Assembly (NCBI RefSeq): GCF_900090325.1
Contig: NZ_FMHW01000002.1
Span: 62,001 to 126,000, forward strand
Source: Micromonospora pallida
GTDB lineage: Bacteria; Actinomycetota; Actinomycetes; Mycobacteriales; Micromonosporaceae
Direction of reading: 5' to 3'
Length of the DNA: 64,000 nt
Shown here: positions 48,697 to 58,330 of the stretch, piece by piece
How positions within the stretch are numbered: the stretch's first letter is position 1
How the letters are laid out: each line of letters opens with the position of its first letter
Translations under genes and position numbers: made by a program
Notes under the pieces: model-generated
What the model saw: the letters and a program-made list of their open reading frames with translations, nothing else
Told to the model about the DNA's origin: nothing
Database searches by the model: none

Positions 48697-49860
48697 GTGA
48701 GTGACGTGGTGACGCCACCGACGAGCCCGGTGAGCCGGGAGCGGGCGAAGGAGATCAAGCGGCTTTCCGTGATCTCCACCGCCCGCCAGGTCCGGGTGCT
48801 CTCCCGCGCTGAGCTGACCGAGCTCACCGGGCTGAGTCCGGCCACGCTCACCCCGTTGGTCCGCGAGCTGATCGCCGAGGGCTACCTGATCGAGCGGGGA
48901 CCCGGGGCGTCCCGGGCCGGTCGTCCCCGGGCGATGCTGGAGTTCAACCCCCGGGCCGAGCTGGTCGCCGCGGTCTCCCTGGAGCCGTCCCGGCTGACCT
49001 GCGAGATCGCCGACAGTGACGGCACGGTGGTCGCCCACCGCACCGTCCGGCTCACCGGTGACATCGTCGACACCGTCTGCCGGTCGGTGCCCGAGCTGGC
49101 TGGCGACGGCCTGCCGGCGCTGCGCGGGGTGGCCATCGCCGCGCCCGGGATCTCCTCCGGCGGCGCGGTCCGGCTCGCCCCCTCGGTGGGGGTGGTCGAG
49201 GGCCGCCCGATAGGGGAGTCGGTGCAGCGGCGGCTCGGGGTGCCGGTGGTCGTGGACAACGACGTCAACCTGATGGCGGCTGGCGAGCACGCCGCCGGGG
49301 CCGGCAGCGACGTGGCCGACCTGCTGTTGTTGCACGTCGCCGACGGCATCGGCGCCGGCCTGGTGCTCGACGGGCAGGTCCGCCGGGGCGCGGGCGGCGC
49401 GGCCGGCGAGGTCGGCTTCCTGCCGCTGGACCCGACCGACCAGGGCCACGACGGGATCGGTCCGTTCGAGGACCGCTGGTCGGAGAACGCCATCGCCGAG
49501 CGGGTGGTCGCGCTGGCCCCCGGCCGGCGGCCGGACACACCGGTGGCCGCCCTGGTCGAGCTGGCCGGGACCGACCGTCGGGCCGCCACCTACCTGGACG
49601 AGGTGCTCACCGCCTGGTCCCGGCTGATCGTCTCCTGCGTCTGCGTCGTCGACCCGGGTCGGGTGCTGCTCAGCGGGGCCGCCACCCAGCTCGACGACGC
49701 CGCCGTCGACCGGCTCCAGGCGCTGGTCGCCGCCGCCGTGCCCAGCCCGACCGAGGTACGCCGGGCGGTGCTCGGCGACCGGGCGGTGCTGCACGGCGCG
49801 GTCAGCTACGCGCTCTCCGCGGCCGCCGCCGGCCTGCCCCACCTGCTTCCCAGTCCCTGA
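48697..49860 (+). CDS. ROK-family transcriptional repressor
   Basis: A 387-aa NagC/XylR-type regulator. The winged HTH is at about residues 25-70 (LSRAELTELTGLSPATLTPL). The sugar-binding ROK domain follows, with VVVDNDVNLMAAGEHAAG and GIGAGLVLDGQVRRGAGGAAGEVGF; the latter part normally precedes the Cys-rich zinc motif, which is absent here. GTG at 48697 follows GGAAGG. It is 36 bases before the solute-binding protein and divergent from PIG-L, so it probably senses a sugar or sugar derivative and controls both directions. Confidence 0.94.
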   Translation: MSDVVTPPTSPVSRERAKEIKRLSVISTARQVRVLSRAELTELTGLSPATLTPLVRELIAEGYLIERGPGASRAGRPRAMLEFNPRAELVAAVSLEPSRLTCEIADSDGTVVAHRTVRLTGDIVDTVCRSVPELAGDGLPALRGVAIAAPGISSGGAVRLAPSVGVVEGRPIGESVQRRLGVPVVVDNDVNLMAAGEHAAGAGSDVADLLLLHVADGIGAGLVLDGQVRRGAGGAAGEVGFLPLDPTDQGHDGIGPFEDRWSENAIAERVVALAPGRRPDTPVAALVELAGTDRRAATYLDEVLTAWSRLIVSCVCVVDPGRVLLSGAATQLDDAAVDRLQALVAAAVPSPTEVRRAVLGDRAVLHGAVSYALSAAAAGLPHLLPSP

Positions 49861-49896
49861 CCAGCAGTTCTCCATCACCCCCTTCGGAGGTACCCC

Positions 49897-50949
49897 ATGA
49901 GACGTCGACTTCTCCTCGCCGGGGCGCTCGCCGCCGTGCTCGCCGCCGGCACCGCGTGCGGTAGTGGCGGCGGTGACGACGCGGCCGGCGGCGGCGCGAC
50001 CGCCGAGAAGCTGACCATCTACACGGCCCGCGACAAGAAGGTCTCCGACTACGTGGTGGAGCAGTTCACCGCCAAGTACCCGGAGTACAAGGGCAAGGTC
50101 GAGATCCTCAACCTGGGCGCGCAGGAGATCCTGGAGCGGGTCCGGGCGGAGAAGGCCAACCCGCAGGCCGACGTCTGGTGGGGTGGCACCCAGCAGGGAC
50201 TCTCCGCGGGCGCGTCCGAGGACCTGCTCGCCCCCATCCAGCCGAGCTTCGCCGGCAAGATGGACGCCAAGTACAAGGACGCCGAGGGCCGCTGGTTCGG
50301 GGAGATCCTGCTGCCCGAGGTCATCATGTACAACAACAAGGCGCTCACCCCGGAGCAGGCCCCGAAGGACTGGGACGACCTGCTCAAGCCGGAGTGGAAA
50401 GACAAGATCATCATCCGGGACGTGGCCGCGTCAGGCACCATGCGGTCGATCTACTCCGCGATGATCGTGCGGCAGTCGCCCGACGGCAGCAACCCGCAGC
50501 CCGGCTACGACTGGCTGAAGAAGCTCGACGCCAACACCGGCGCGTACGCCGCCAACCCGACCGACCTGTACCTGAAGCTCTCCCGGCAGCAGGGCACGCT
50601 CAGCGCCTGGAACCTCCAGGACGTCCTGCTCCAGGCCAACCAGTCCAACATGCCGTTCGGGTACGTGATGCCGGCCTCCGGCGCGCCGGTGCTGGTCGAC
50701 GGCCTCGCCGCGGTCAAGGGCGGCAACACCGAGGGTGCGCAGAAGTTCCTCGAGTTCCTTTTCGACGACAAGCTCCGGGGTGACCTGGCCAAGGAGTACT
50801 TCCAGATCCCGGCGGTGGAGATCGCCGAGCAGCCGGAGTGGCTGGCCCAGCTCGACCTGAAGCCGCTCGACGTCGACTGGGACGTGATCGGCAAGAACGA
50901 GACCGAGTGGATCAACCACTGGAACAGCCAGATCAAGAACAAGGGCTGA
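49897..50949 (+). CDS. ABC transporter solute-binding lipoprotein
   Basis: A 350-aa lipoprotein. The signal RRRLLLAGALAAVLAAG ends in a lipobox before Cys. The mature protein is a family 1 extracellular binding protein: LTIYTARDKKVSDYVVEQF, ADVWWGGTQQGLSAGASEDL, and GEILLPEVIMYNNKALTPEQ resemble AfuA/FutA and phosphonate-type binders that capture ferric ion, sugar phosphates or aminoalkyl ligands. A good GGAGG precedes ATG 49897. It delivers ligand to the ATPase and permease that follow. Confidence 0.95.
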   Translation: MRRRLLLAGALAAVLAAGTACGSGGGDDAAGGGATAEKLTIYTARDKKVSDYVVEQFTAKYPEYKGKVEILNLGAQEILERVRAEKANPQADVWWGGTQQGLSAGASEDLLAPIQPSFAGKMDAKYKDAEGRWFGEILLPEVIMYNNKALTPEQAPKDWDDLLKPEWKDKIIIRDVAASGTMRSIYSAMIVRQSPDGSNPQPGYDWLKKLDANTGAYAANPTDLYLKLSRQQGTLSAWNLQDVLLQANQSNMPFGYVMPASGAPVLVDGLAAVKGGNTEGAQKFLEFLFDDKLRGDLAKEYFQIPAVEIAEQPEWLAQLDLKPLDVDWDVIGKNETEWINHWNSQIKNKG

Positions 50950-51046
50950 CCGCGCGGACGCCGGACCGGGGCCGACCCGGTCCGGCGTACCCGCCCGTCA
51001 GTGGTGCGCCCGGCTGGGCGGCGTACCGCACGAAGGAGAGGGCCTC

Positions 51047-52120
51047 ATGATCGATGTCACGCTGGAGTCGGTGAGCAAGCGCTTCGCCCGGGGCGGCGAC
51101 ACCGCGGCCGTGGACGACGTCGACATCACCATCGCCGCCGGGGAGTTCTTCACCCTGCTCGGCCCGAGCGGCTGCGGCAAGACCACCACCCTGCGGATGG
51201 TGGCCGGGTTCTACTTCCCCACCTCCGGGCGGATCCGCTTCGGCACCGAGGACGTCACCCGCCGGCCGCCGAACAAGCGCGACACCGGCATGGTCTTCCA
51301 GAACTACGCGCTCTTCCCGCACATGAGCGTGGCGCAGAACGTCGCGTACGGCCTCAAGATCCGCAAGGTGAACCGGGCCGAGTCCCGGCGGCGGGTCGAG
51401 GAGGCGCTCGGCCAGGTGCACCTCGCCGGCTACGGCGACCGGCGCATCGACGAGCTCTCCGGCGGCCAGCAGCAGCGGGTCGCGCTGGCCCGCGCCCTGG
51501 TGATCCGGCCGCGCACCCTGCTGCTCGACGAGCCGCTGTCGAACCTCGACGCCAAGCTGCGTGAGGAGACCCGTACCGAGATCCGCCGCATCCAGCAGGA
51601 GGCCGGCACCACCGCCATCTACGTCACCCACGACCAGGCCGAGGCGATGGCCATGTCGGACCGGATCGCGGTGATGCAGTCCGGCCGGGTGCAGCAGATC
51701 GGCGCGCCGCAGGAGATCTACCACCGGCCGGCGAACGCCTTCGTGGCCCGGTTCATCGGCCGCAGCAACGTGCTCGACCTGCCGGTGGTCGGCGCGGCCG
51801 AGCAGACCGTCACGGTCCGGCTGCCCGGCGGCGGCGAGGTCACCGTCGGCGCGCCCACCGGCCACGGGCGGACGGCGGGCGGGACCGCCCTGGTCTCGGT
51901 CCGCCCCGAGCACATCGCCCTGACCACGACCACCGACCCGGACGCGCTGCCCGGCCGGGTCACCGAGGTGGAGTTCACCGGCATGGCCACCAACCTGGTG
52001 GTCGACCTGGCCGGCGAGCCGGTGCAGGTGGCCGCCGTGGACGTGCCGGCGGGCATCGCCGTCGGTGACCAGGTCGGCCTGCGGCTCAACCGCGACCGGA
52101 TGTGGGTGGTGCGCCCGTGA
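51047..52120 (+). CDS. ABC transporter ATPase (PotA/FbpC-like)
   Basis: A 357-aa ATPase. Walker A is GPSGCGKTTTLRM, Q-loop region VFQNYALFPHMS, signature LSGGQQQRVALARAL, Walker B LLLDEPLSNLDAKL and the switch His in YVTHDQAEAM. The C-terminal TOBE-like domain (about 280-357) is typical for PotA/FbpC. ATG at 51047 follows GAAGGAGAGG. Its stop overlaps the permease start as GTGA. It powers import of the ligand bound by the upstream lipoprotein. Confidence 0.97.
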   Translation: MIDVTLESVSKRFARGGDTAAVDDVDITIAAGEFFTLLGPSGCGKTTTLRMVAGFYFPTSGRIRFGTEDVTRRPPNKRDTGMVFQNYALFPHMSVAQNVAYGLKIRKVNRAESRRRVEEALGQVHLAGYGDRRIDELSGGQQQRVALARALVIRPRTLLLDEPLSNLDAKLREETRTEIRRIQQEAGTTAIYVTHDQAEAMAMSDRIAVMQSGRVQQIGAPQEIYHRPANAFVARFIGRSNVLDLPVVGAAEQTVTVRLPGGGEVTVGAPTGHGRTAGGTALVSVRPEHIALTTTTDPDALPGRVTEVEFTGMATNLVVDLAGEPVQVAAVDVPAGIAVGDQVGLRLNRDRMWVVRP

Positions 52121-53910
52121 GCACCATCCCCGTTACCCCGAGCGCGGCCACCGTCCCACCGGTCACCGAGGACCCGACGCCGCCGCGCGCCCCGCGCCGC
52201 CGGCTCGCCGACCGCTTCGGCGGCGGCGCCGGCTCGCGCTGGTTCCCGTACGTGCTGGTCTTCCCGCTGGCGCTGATCCTCTTCGGGTACGTCGTCCAGC
52301 CGATGTTCGCCACCTTCGCGGAGAGCGTCGGCGTGAACGGGGTGGCGAACTACACCGCCTTCCTCAGCGGCGACGGGGTGGCCCGGTCCGCCCTGGTCAC
52401 CTCGCTGATCATCTCGGCGGCGAGCGTGCTGCTCTGCGGGATCGTCGGTGTGGCGATGGCCTTCCTGCTGAAGCGCTTCTCGTTCCCCGGGCGTGGCCTG
52501 ATCGAGGCGATCATCCTGGTGCCGGCGGCCCTGCCGCCGCTGATCGGGGCGATCTCGTTCCAGTTGCTCTACAGCGAGACCGGCATCCTGCCGCGTGGCC
52601 TCCAGCAGCTCTTCGGCGCCGAGAACCCGGTGCTGCCGTTCAGCGGCATCGCGGGCGTGCTGGTGGTGCACACCTTCACCATGTACCCGTACTTCTACCT
52701 GGCCACCTCGGCCGCGCTGACTGGGATGGACCCGTCGGTGGAGGAGGCCGCGTACAACCTGGGGGCCGGGCGGGTCCGGGTCTGGCGTACGGTGCTGCTG
52801 CCGATGCTCACCCCGGCGCTGGTCTCCGCCTCGCTGCTGGTCTTCATGACCTCGCTGGCGTCGTACACCGCCCCGCTGCTGTTCGGGGTGGACCGGACGA
52901 TGACCATGCAGATCTACATCAACCGCACCAACGGCGACCTGCCGATGGCCTCCACGTACGCCTCGGTGCTCGGTGTGGTCTCGGTGCTGTTCCTGCTCGG
53001 CATGCGCTGGTACGAGGGACGGCGCAGCTACCGCTCCCAGTCCAAGGGCGTGGCCAGCCACCGGCGGGAGATCACCAACCCGTTCGGGCGCTGGGCGGCG
53101 CTGGTCGCGTCGCTGCTGGCCACCGCCGTGCTGCTCGCCCCGGTGGCGACCATCGCCCTGGTGGCGTTCTCCGAGGACGGCTCCTGGACCACCGAGGTGA
53201 TCCCGGCCGCCTACACCACGGCCAACTTCGTCACGATCTTCTCGGACCCGGAGGCGTTCCAGCCGATCCTGAACTCGCTCCAGATGAGCCTGATCGCCAC
53301 CGTCGGCTGCGTCGTGGTCGGCGTGCTCATCGCGTACGCGGTGCGCCGGCTGGACTTCCGGGGCCGGGGCCTGCTGGACGTGGCGGTCATGCTGGCCTGG
53401 GCGCTGCCCGGCACGGTGGTCGCGATCAACCTGATCTCGGCGTTCAGCACCGGCAACGCGTTCAGCTTCGGGCAGGTGCTGATCGGCACCTTCTGGATCA
53501 TGCCGCTGGCGTACTTCGTCCGGTTCCTGCCGCTGGTGTTCCGCTCCAGCTCGGCCAGCCTGGCCCAGCTCGACCCGTCGCTCGAGGAGGCTGCCCGCAA
53601 CCTGGGCGCGTCCTGGTGGCGGGCGTTCGGGTCGGTGACCCTGCGGCTGATGCTGCCCGGTGTGCTGGCCGGCGCGCTGCTCGCCTTCGTGCACGGGGTC
53701 GGCGAGTTCGTCGCCTCGGTGCTGATCTACACCTCGGACACCGCGCCGATCTCGGTGGAGATCAACAACCGGATGTACTCGTTCGAGGTCGGCACCGCCG
53801 CCGCGTACGGCATGCTCCAGGTCGTGCTGATCTTCGTGGTGATGGTGCTCTCCGGCCGGCTGGAGGGCGGCCGGCGCTCCACCCGGGAGGCGGCCCGGTG
53901 GACGGCGTGA
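52117..53910 (+). CDS. Fused double ABC permease (FbpB-like)
   Basis: A 597-aa inner-membrane protein with two permease halves in one chain, each of about six helices. The first EAA-like loop is EEAAYNLGAGRVRVWRTVLL near residue 210; the second is EEAARNLGASWWRAFGSVTL near 490. Such fused permeases are usual for FbpB iron and phosphonate-type importers. GTG at 52117 overlaps the ATPase stop; an upstream GTG-like start adds five residues without support. It forms the channel for the transporter of this operon. Confidence 0.95.
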   Translation: MSTIPVTPSAATVPPVTEDPTPPRAPRRRLADRFGGGAGSRWFPYVLVFPLALILFGYVVQPMFATFAESVGVNGVANYTAFLSGDGVARSALVTSLIISAASVLLCGIVGVAMAFLLKRFSFPGRGLIEAIILVPAALPPLIGAISFQLLYSETGILPRGLQQLFGAENPVLPFSGIAGVLVVHTFTMYPYFYLATSAALTGMDPSVEEAAYNLGAGRVRVWRTVLLPMLTPALVSASLLVFMTSLASYTAPLLFGVDRTMTMQIYINRTNGDLPMASTYASVLGVVSVLFLLGMRWYEGRRSYRSQSKGVASHRREITNPFGRWAALVASLLATAVLLAPVATIALVAFSEDGSWTTEVIPAAYTTANFVTIFSDPEAFQPILNSLQMSLIATVGCVVVGVLIAYAVRRLDFRGRGLLDVAVMLAWALPGTVVAINLISAFSTGNAFSFGQVLIGTFWIMPLAYFVRFLPLVFRSSSASLAQLDPSLEEAARNLGASWWRAFGSVTLRLMLPGVLAGALLAFVHGVGEFVASVLIYTSDTAPISVEINNRMYSFEVGTAAAYGMLQVVLIFVVMVLSGRLEGGRRSTREAARWTA

Positions 53911-54860
53911 CGACCTGGCCGGCCGGGGGCGGGCTGATCCCCGCCACCCGGATCCCCGGCGGCGAACTGGCCGCGGTCGCCGCGGCAGCCGACTTCGCGG
54001 TGCTGCCGGTCGGCGCGGTCGAGTGGCACGGTCCGCACCTGCCGCTCGGCACCGACCTGATCCTCGCCGAGGGCTTCGCCCGCGAGAGCGCCGCCGACGC
54101 GTCGGCGGACGTGCCGGCGGGCGACCACGCGCCGGCCGCCGGAAGCGCCACCGGCGGCGCCGGTCCGCGTGGGGTGCTCTTTCCCGCCGTGCCGTACGCG
54201 GCCTGCCCCGGACAGACCCGCCCCTGGCCGGGCACCGTGGCGATCCGCCCGGAGATCGCCGTCGGCTACCTCGCCGACGTGATCGAGGGGATCGTGGCGG
54301 CCGGCTTCCCCCGACTGCTGATCGTCAACGGGCACGACGCCAACATGTCCACCGTCCGGGCCGCGATGGAGTGGGTCTCCGGGCGGCGTAGGGCCAGCCT
54401 GCTGCTGGTCAACTGGTTCCAACTGGTCACCCCGGAGGAGACCACCGCGCTGTACGGGCCGCTGCCGGCGCGCGGGCACGGCGGGGCGTACGAGACCTCC
54501 GGTGTGCTCGGCTTCGACCCGGACGCGGTCCGCCTCGGCGCGGTCGACGACCTGCCGCCGAAGCCCAAGCTGCCGGTCCCGCACCCGTACGTGCTCGTGG
54601 AGTCCCGGCCCGACCCGTGGCAGGGCTGGTCCGGGCACATCTCGCTGGCCGACGAGACGATCGGCCGACGGGTCCGGGAACTGGCCGGCGGGCGGCTGCG
54701 CGAGATCATCGCCGCCTGGGTGGCCGCCGAACCCCCGGCCGCCCCCACCGCCGACCCGCTGCCGGGTCCGGCCCCGGCCGGTGCGCGGCCGGCCGGCACC
54801 CCGGCCGACGTGCCCACCGCCGACTCCCGGCTGAATCCGTCCCCCGGGGAGGACTCGTGA
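53898..54860 (+). CDS. Creatininase-family amidohydrolase
   Basis: A 320-aa metal-dependent hydrolase. The family motif VLPVGAVEWHGPHLPLGTD gives the Glu, His and Asp ligands; LIVNGHDANMSTVRAAM and ARGHGGAYETSG supply the remaining His and Glu. Creatininase-fold enzymes open cyclic amides or cleave amide and peptide bonds (creatinine, formamides, MftE). GTG at 53898 has GGGAGG seven bases upstream; GTG at 53907, overlapping the permease stop, is an alternative. The last 40 residues are a disordered Pro/Ala tail. Probably cleaves an amide in the imported compound. Confidence 0.93.
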   Translation: MDGVTTWPAGGGLIPATRIPGGELAAVAAAADFAVLPVGAVEWHGPHLPLGTDLILAEGFARESAADASADVPAGDHAPAAGSATGGAGPRGVLFPAVPYAACPGQTRPWPGTVAIRPEIAVGYLADVIEGIVAAGFPRLLIVNGHDANMSTVRAAMEWVSGRRRASLLLVNWFQLVTPEETTALYGPLPARGHGGAYETSGVLGFDPDAVRLGAVDDLPPKPKLPVPHPYVLVESRPDPWQGWSGHISLADETIGRRVRELAGGRLREIIAAWVAAEPPAAPTADPLPGPAPAGARPAGTPADVPTADSRLNPSPGEDS

Positions 54861-55810
54861 CCGTCGACCGGGGACTCGACGTCGTCGACTTCCACCTGCA
54901 CTTCCGCATCGGCACGGACCAGACGATCCGGTGCTGCGAGGACGCCGCCGGCATGCACCCCGGCGGGGAGCACGAGCGGGCCGTCCGGGCCGCCGGCTCC
55001 GCCCCGTACGCGGCGCAGTGGCGGCAGGCGTGGGGCTTCCCCGACCCGGAGCCGCCGGCCGAGCGCTGGCAGGACGAGGCGGACCGGTGGGCCGACGAAC
55101 TGCGGGCGGTGCACGTCCGGCGGGCGGTCTTCGTCACCGGCGGCGGCAACGACACCCTCGCCGACGTCGTCGACCGCCACCCCGACCTGCTGCTCGGCTT
55201 CGCCCACCACGACCCGTACGCCCCCGGGGCCGCCGCCGAACTGGAACGCGCGGTGGTCGAACGCGGCCTGCGCGGGCTGAAGCTCTTCGCCCCGCTGCTG
55301 CGCGGCCCCCTCGACCACGCCGACCTCGACCCGCTCTGGGGCACCGCCCAGCGGCTCGGCGTGCCGGTGCTGGTCCACATCGGGCACTACGGGAGCGCCG
55401 GCGGGCTCTCCCACGGCCGGCACGGTGGCCCGGACGAGCTGGCCCGGATGGCCCGGCGCTTCCCGGAGCTGGCCGTGGTGGTGCCGCACTTCGGCGTCCA
55501 GCACGTGCAGGACCTCTTCTTCGCCGCGTGGGGCTGCCCGAACATCCACGTCGACACCTCCGGCTCCAACCAGTGGGTGCGTTGGATGCCGTACAAACTG
55601 ACCCTGGAGGACCTCTTCCGGCGCTGTTACGAGACCATCGGCCCGCACCGGATCGTGTTCGGCAGCGACTCGTCGTGGTTCCCGCGCGGTTACGTCACCC
55701 GCTACCTCGACGACCAGCTCCGCATCTGCCGGGAGCTGGGACTGCCCGACGACCACCTGCGCGCGATCTTCGCCGGGAACGCCGAGCGGCTGCTCGGCCT
55801 CGACGACTGA
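54857..55810 (+). CDS. Amidohydrolase 2-family metal-dependent hydrolase
   Basis: A 317-aa TIM-barrel enzyme. The metal motif HLH is in VVDFHLHFRIG near residue 13; other ligands are likely in LVHIGHYGSA, VVPHFGVQHVQD and the Asp in VFGSDSSWFPRG. This pattern fits the amidohydrolase-2 group, which includes hydrolases and ACMSD-type decarboxylases. GTG start overlaps the creatininase-like stop as GTGA. A twin Cys (IRCCEDAAG) near residue 25 is unusual. Acts on the same pathway, either after or before the creatininase-like step. Confidence 0.9.
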   Translation: MTVDRGLDVVDFHLHFRIGTDQTIRCCEDAAGMHPGGEHERAVRAAGSAPYAAQWRQAWGFPDPEPPAERWQDEADRWADELRAVHVRRAVFVTGGGNDTLADVVDRHPDLLLGFAHHDPYAPGAAAELERAVVERGLRGLKLFAPLLRGPLDHADLDPLWGTAQRLGVPVLVHIGHYGSAGGLSHGRHGGPDELARMARRFPELAVVVPHFGVQHVQDLFFAAWGCPNIHVDTSGSNQWVRWMPYKLTLEDLFRRCYETIGPHRIVFGSDSSWFPRGYVTRYLDDQLRICRELGLPDDHLRAIFAGNAERLLGLDD

Positions 55811-55870
55811 CCGGCTGACGTCGGGCGCGGCGAGCGACGCGTCCGGCCTGGAAGGAAGAAGACACCCGTC

Positions 55871-57328
55871 ATGAGCACACCCCCGCTGACCACCTACCAG
55901 CGGCACCACCTGCGGCCCACGTACGACCACCACGTCGGGTACCTGTTTCCGGCGATGGTGCGGGCCAGCCAGGCACACGTGGTGATGCTGACCGAGCAGG
56001 GGCTCGTCCCCGCCGAACGGGGCGCCCGGCTGCTGCGCGGCCTCGCCGAACTGCGCGCCGACGCCACGCCCGCGCCGGAGTTCGACGGCACCTTCGAGGA
56101 CACCTACTACCTGCTGGAGAAGCGGCTCGCCGAGGCGTGCGGCATTCCCGCGTCCGAACTGGACGTGCAGATGGCCCGTAGCCGCAACGACCTGGACGCC
56201 GGGGTGTTCCGGATGCTCCTACGCGACCAGCTCGTCGGTGTGCTCGACCGGGTGCTCGCCACCGGGGCGACCGTGCTGGACGCCGCGCACCGGTACGCCG
56301 ACGTGGTGATCACCGGCTACACGCACCGCCGGCCCGCCCAGCCCACCACCATCGGGCACGCCCTCGCCGGGTACGCCGAAGCGCTGGCCGGCGAGGCCGT
56401 CGCGTACACCGACCTGATCGACTTGCTCAACACCTCGCCGCTGGGCTCCTGCGCGTTCGCCGGCACCGACCTGGACATCGCCCCCGCCCGGGTGGCCGAG
56501 CTGCTCGGCTTCGCCGCCCTGGTCACCAACTCGTACGAGGCGGTGGCCGGGGCCGACCACCTGGTCCGGGTGGGCACGCTCAACGCGCAGGCCCTCGCCA
56601 CCGGCGCGCGGCTGGCCCGCACCCTGATGGACTGGCTGACCTGGCGCTGGGTGACCACCCCCGGCGACTTCACCCAGGGCAGCAGCATCATGCCGCAGAA
56701 GCGCAACCCGGTGGTGCTGGAACACCTGGTCTCGATGGCCGGGGCGACCGCCGCCGACGCCGCCAGCGTGCTCAACAACGTCGGCGCGGCCTGGTGGGAG
56801 GACTCCAACAACGCCACCACCGACGTGCAGGTCCGGCTCTGGGAGAGCAACGACCGGACGAACCGGTTCTTCGCCCTGCTCGGCGGCTTCCTCGCCGAGA
56901 TCGAACCGTTGGCGCCGCCGTCGGCGGAGGAGATCGTCGCCTCCGGGGCGACCACCACCGCCGCCGCGGACGCGTTGACCCGGCACGGCGTGCCGTTCCG
57001 GGCCGCCCACTCGGTGGTCGGCCGGCTGGTCCGGGGCGGTGCCCCGGACACCTGGACCGCCGCAGACGTACGCGCGGCGGCCGAGGGGATCGCCGACGGA
57101 CTCGACGACGCCGCGATCGACGGCCTAATCGCCGCCGCCGTCCGTCCCGAGCGGGTGCTCGACCGGGTCCAGGTCGACGGTCCCGGCGCGAACGCGGTAC
57201 GGGCCCAGGTGGCGACCCTGCGCGTCGCCTTCGACGGGGTCACCGGCCGGCTCGACGCGGTTCGCGACCGGCTGGCCCGCGCCGACGCGGCCCTCGACGC
57301 CGTCGCCGCCGAACGGGCGGCCCGGTGA
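55871..57328 (+). CDS. Argininosuccinate lyase-like C-N lyase
   Basis: A 485-aa member of the argininosuccinate lyase/fumarase superfamily. The signature loop GSSIMPQKRNPVVLEHL is intact at about residues 273-289, with its flexible-loop Ser; the other conserved regions include QMARSRNDLDAGVF and GYTHRRPAQPTTIGHAL. No arginine biosynthesis genes are nearby, and it sits in a catabolic transporter operon, so it probably eliminates a fumarate-like or related acid from an imported N-linked compound rather than making arginine. ATG at 55871 follows GGAAGGAAG. Confidence 0.93.
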   Translation: MSTPPLTTYQRHHLRPTYDHHVGYLFPAMVRASQAHVVMLTEQGLVPAERGARLLRGLAELRADATPAPEFDGTFEDTYYLLEKRLAEACGIPASELDVQMARSRNDLDAGVFRMLLRDQLVGVLDRVLATGATVLDAAHRYADVVITGYTHRRPAQPTTIGHALAGYAEALAGEAVAYTDLIDLLNTSPLGSCAFAGTDLDIAPARVAELLGFAALVTNSYEAVAGADHLVRVGTLNAQALATGARLARTLMDWLTWRWVTTPGDFTQGSSIMPQKRNPVVLEHLVSMAGATAADAASVLNNVGAAWWEDSNNATTDVQVRLWESNDRTNRFFALLGGFLAEIEPLAPPSAEEIVASGATTTAAADALTRHGVPFRAAHSVVGRLVRGGAPDTWTAADVRAAAEGIADGLDDAAIDGLIAAAVRPERVLDRVQVDGPGANAVRAQVATLRVAFDGVTGRLDAVRDRLARADAALDAVAAERAAR

Positions 57329-57395
57329 ACGCGCCCGCCCGCGCAATGGGCAGCCGGGTGAGCGCGCCCGCCCGCTCGACCGGTAGGCGCGACCG

Positions 57396-58325
57396 GTGAG
57401 CGTCGGACTGACCGGCCGGGCGGCCCAGCCCGCGCCGGTGGCCGGTGACCGGCCGGTGCTGCTCGGCATCGACTTCGGCGGCACCAAGATGGCGGTCGGG
57501 GTGGCCGACGGGCAGGGCCGGCTGCTGGTCCGCGAACGGGTCCCCACGCACGCCGAACAGGGCGCCCCGCAGGCACTGGACCGGGCGCTGGCGTTGGCCG
57601 CGAAACTGCTGGGGCAGGTCGGCGCTCCGGTCGCGGCGGCCGGCGTGGCCTCGCCCGGCGTGGTCCGGCCGGACGGCATCGACCTGGCCCCGAACGTGCC
57701 CGGTTGGGACCGGCTGCGGCTGGCCGACGCGGTCCGTGACCGGTTCGGGGTGACCGCCGTCGCGGTGGACAACGACCTGAACGCCGCCGCCCTGGCCGAG
57801 GTACGCCTCGGCGCGCTGCGCGACGCCGACCCCGGGCTGGTGGTCGGCCTCGGCACCGGCGTCGCGGCGGCGGTCACCGTGGGCGGCCGGGTCGTCGCCG
57901 GCCACCGGGGCGCGGCCGGCGAGATCGGGTACGCCGTCGCCGGTGGACCCTGGCCGGGCACCATGCTGGAACTCGACTTCTCCGGCCGGGCGCTGGACCG
58001 GCTCGCCGACGAACTGGGCGTACCGGGCGGCGCGGCCGGGCTGGCCACCGCGGCCGCGCGTCCCGGCCCGGCCCGGGACGCGCTCACCGCCCGGGTCGAC
58101 GAGTTCGCCCGGCACCTGGTCACCTGCTGCCTGCTGCTGGACCCGCAGCGGGTGGTGCTGGTGGGCGGGGTGGCCGGCAGCGACCTGATCCGGGGCCTGC
58201 TGACCGAACGGCTCGGCGCGGTGCTGCCGTACCGGCCGGAGGTGGTGCTCTCCCGGTTCGCCGACGACGCCGCCCTGCACGGCGCGGTGATCCTCGCCCA
58301 CGAGGCGATCCCCGCGTCCCGCTGA
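57396..58325 (+). CDS. ROK-family sugar kinase
   Basis: A 309-aa kinase-type ROK protein without HTH. The phosphate loop is LLGIDFGGTKMAVGVAD; the base is the Asp in VAVDNDLNAAALAE; adenosine region VVGLGTGVAAAVTVGG. The expected CXCGXXGC zinc motif is missing, replaced by EIGYAVAGGPWPGTMLEL, which is seen in some ROK kinases of unusual specificity. GTG at 57396 has no strong ribosome site; the gap from the lyase is 67 bases. Probably phosphorylates the freed sugar, and a hairpin ends the operon just after it. Confidence 0.9.
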   Translation: MSVGLTGRAAQPAPVAGDRPVLLGIDFGGTKMAVGVADGQGRLLVRERVPTHAEQGAPQALDRALALAAKLLGQVGAPVAAAGVASPGVVRPDGIDLAPNVPGWDRLRLADAVRDRFGVTAVAVDNDLNAAALAEVRLGALRDADPGLVVGLGTGVAAAVTVGGRVVAGHRGAAGEIGYAVAGGPWPGTMLELDFSGRALDRLADELGVPGGAAGLATAAARPGPARDALTARVDEFARHLVTCCLLLDPQRVVLVGGVAGSDLIRGLLTERLGAVLPYRPEVVLSRFADDAALHGAVILAHEAIPASR

Positions 58326-58330
58326 CCGCC

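Noticed and set aside
55871..57328. Housekeeping argininosuccinate lyase (argH)
   Set aside because: Signature loop fits the superfamily, but the setting in a transporter and hydrolase operon without arg genes argues against the biosynthetic role.
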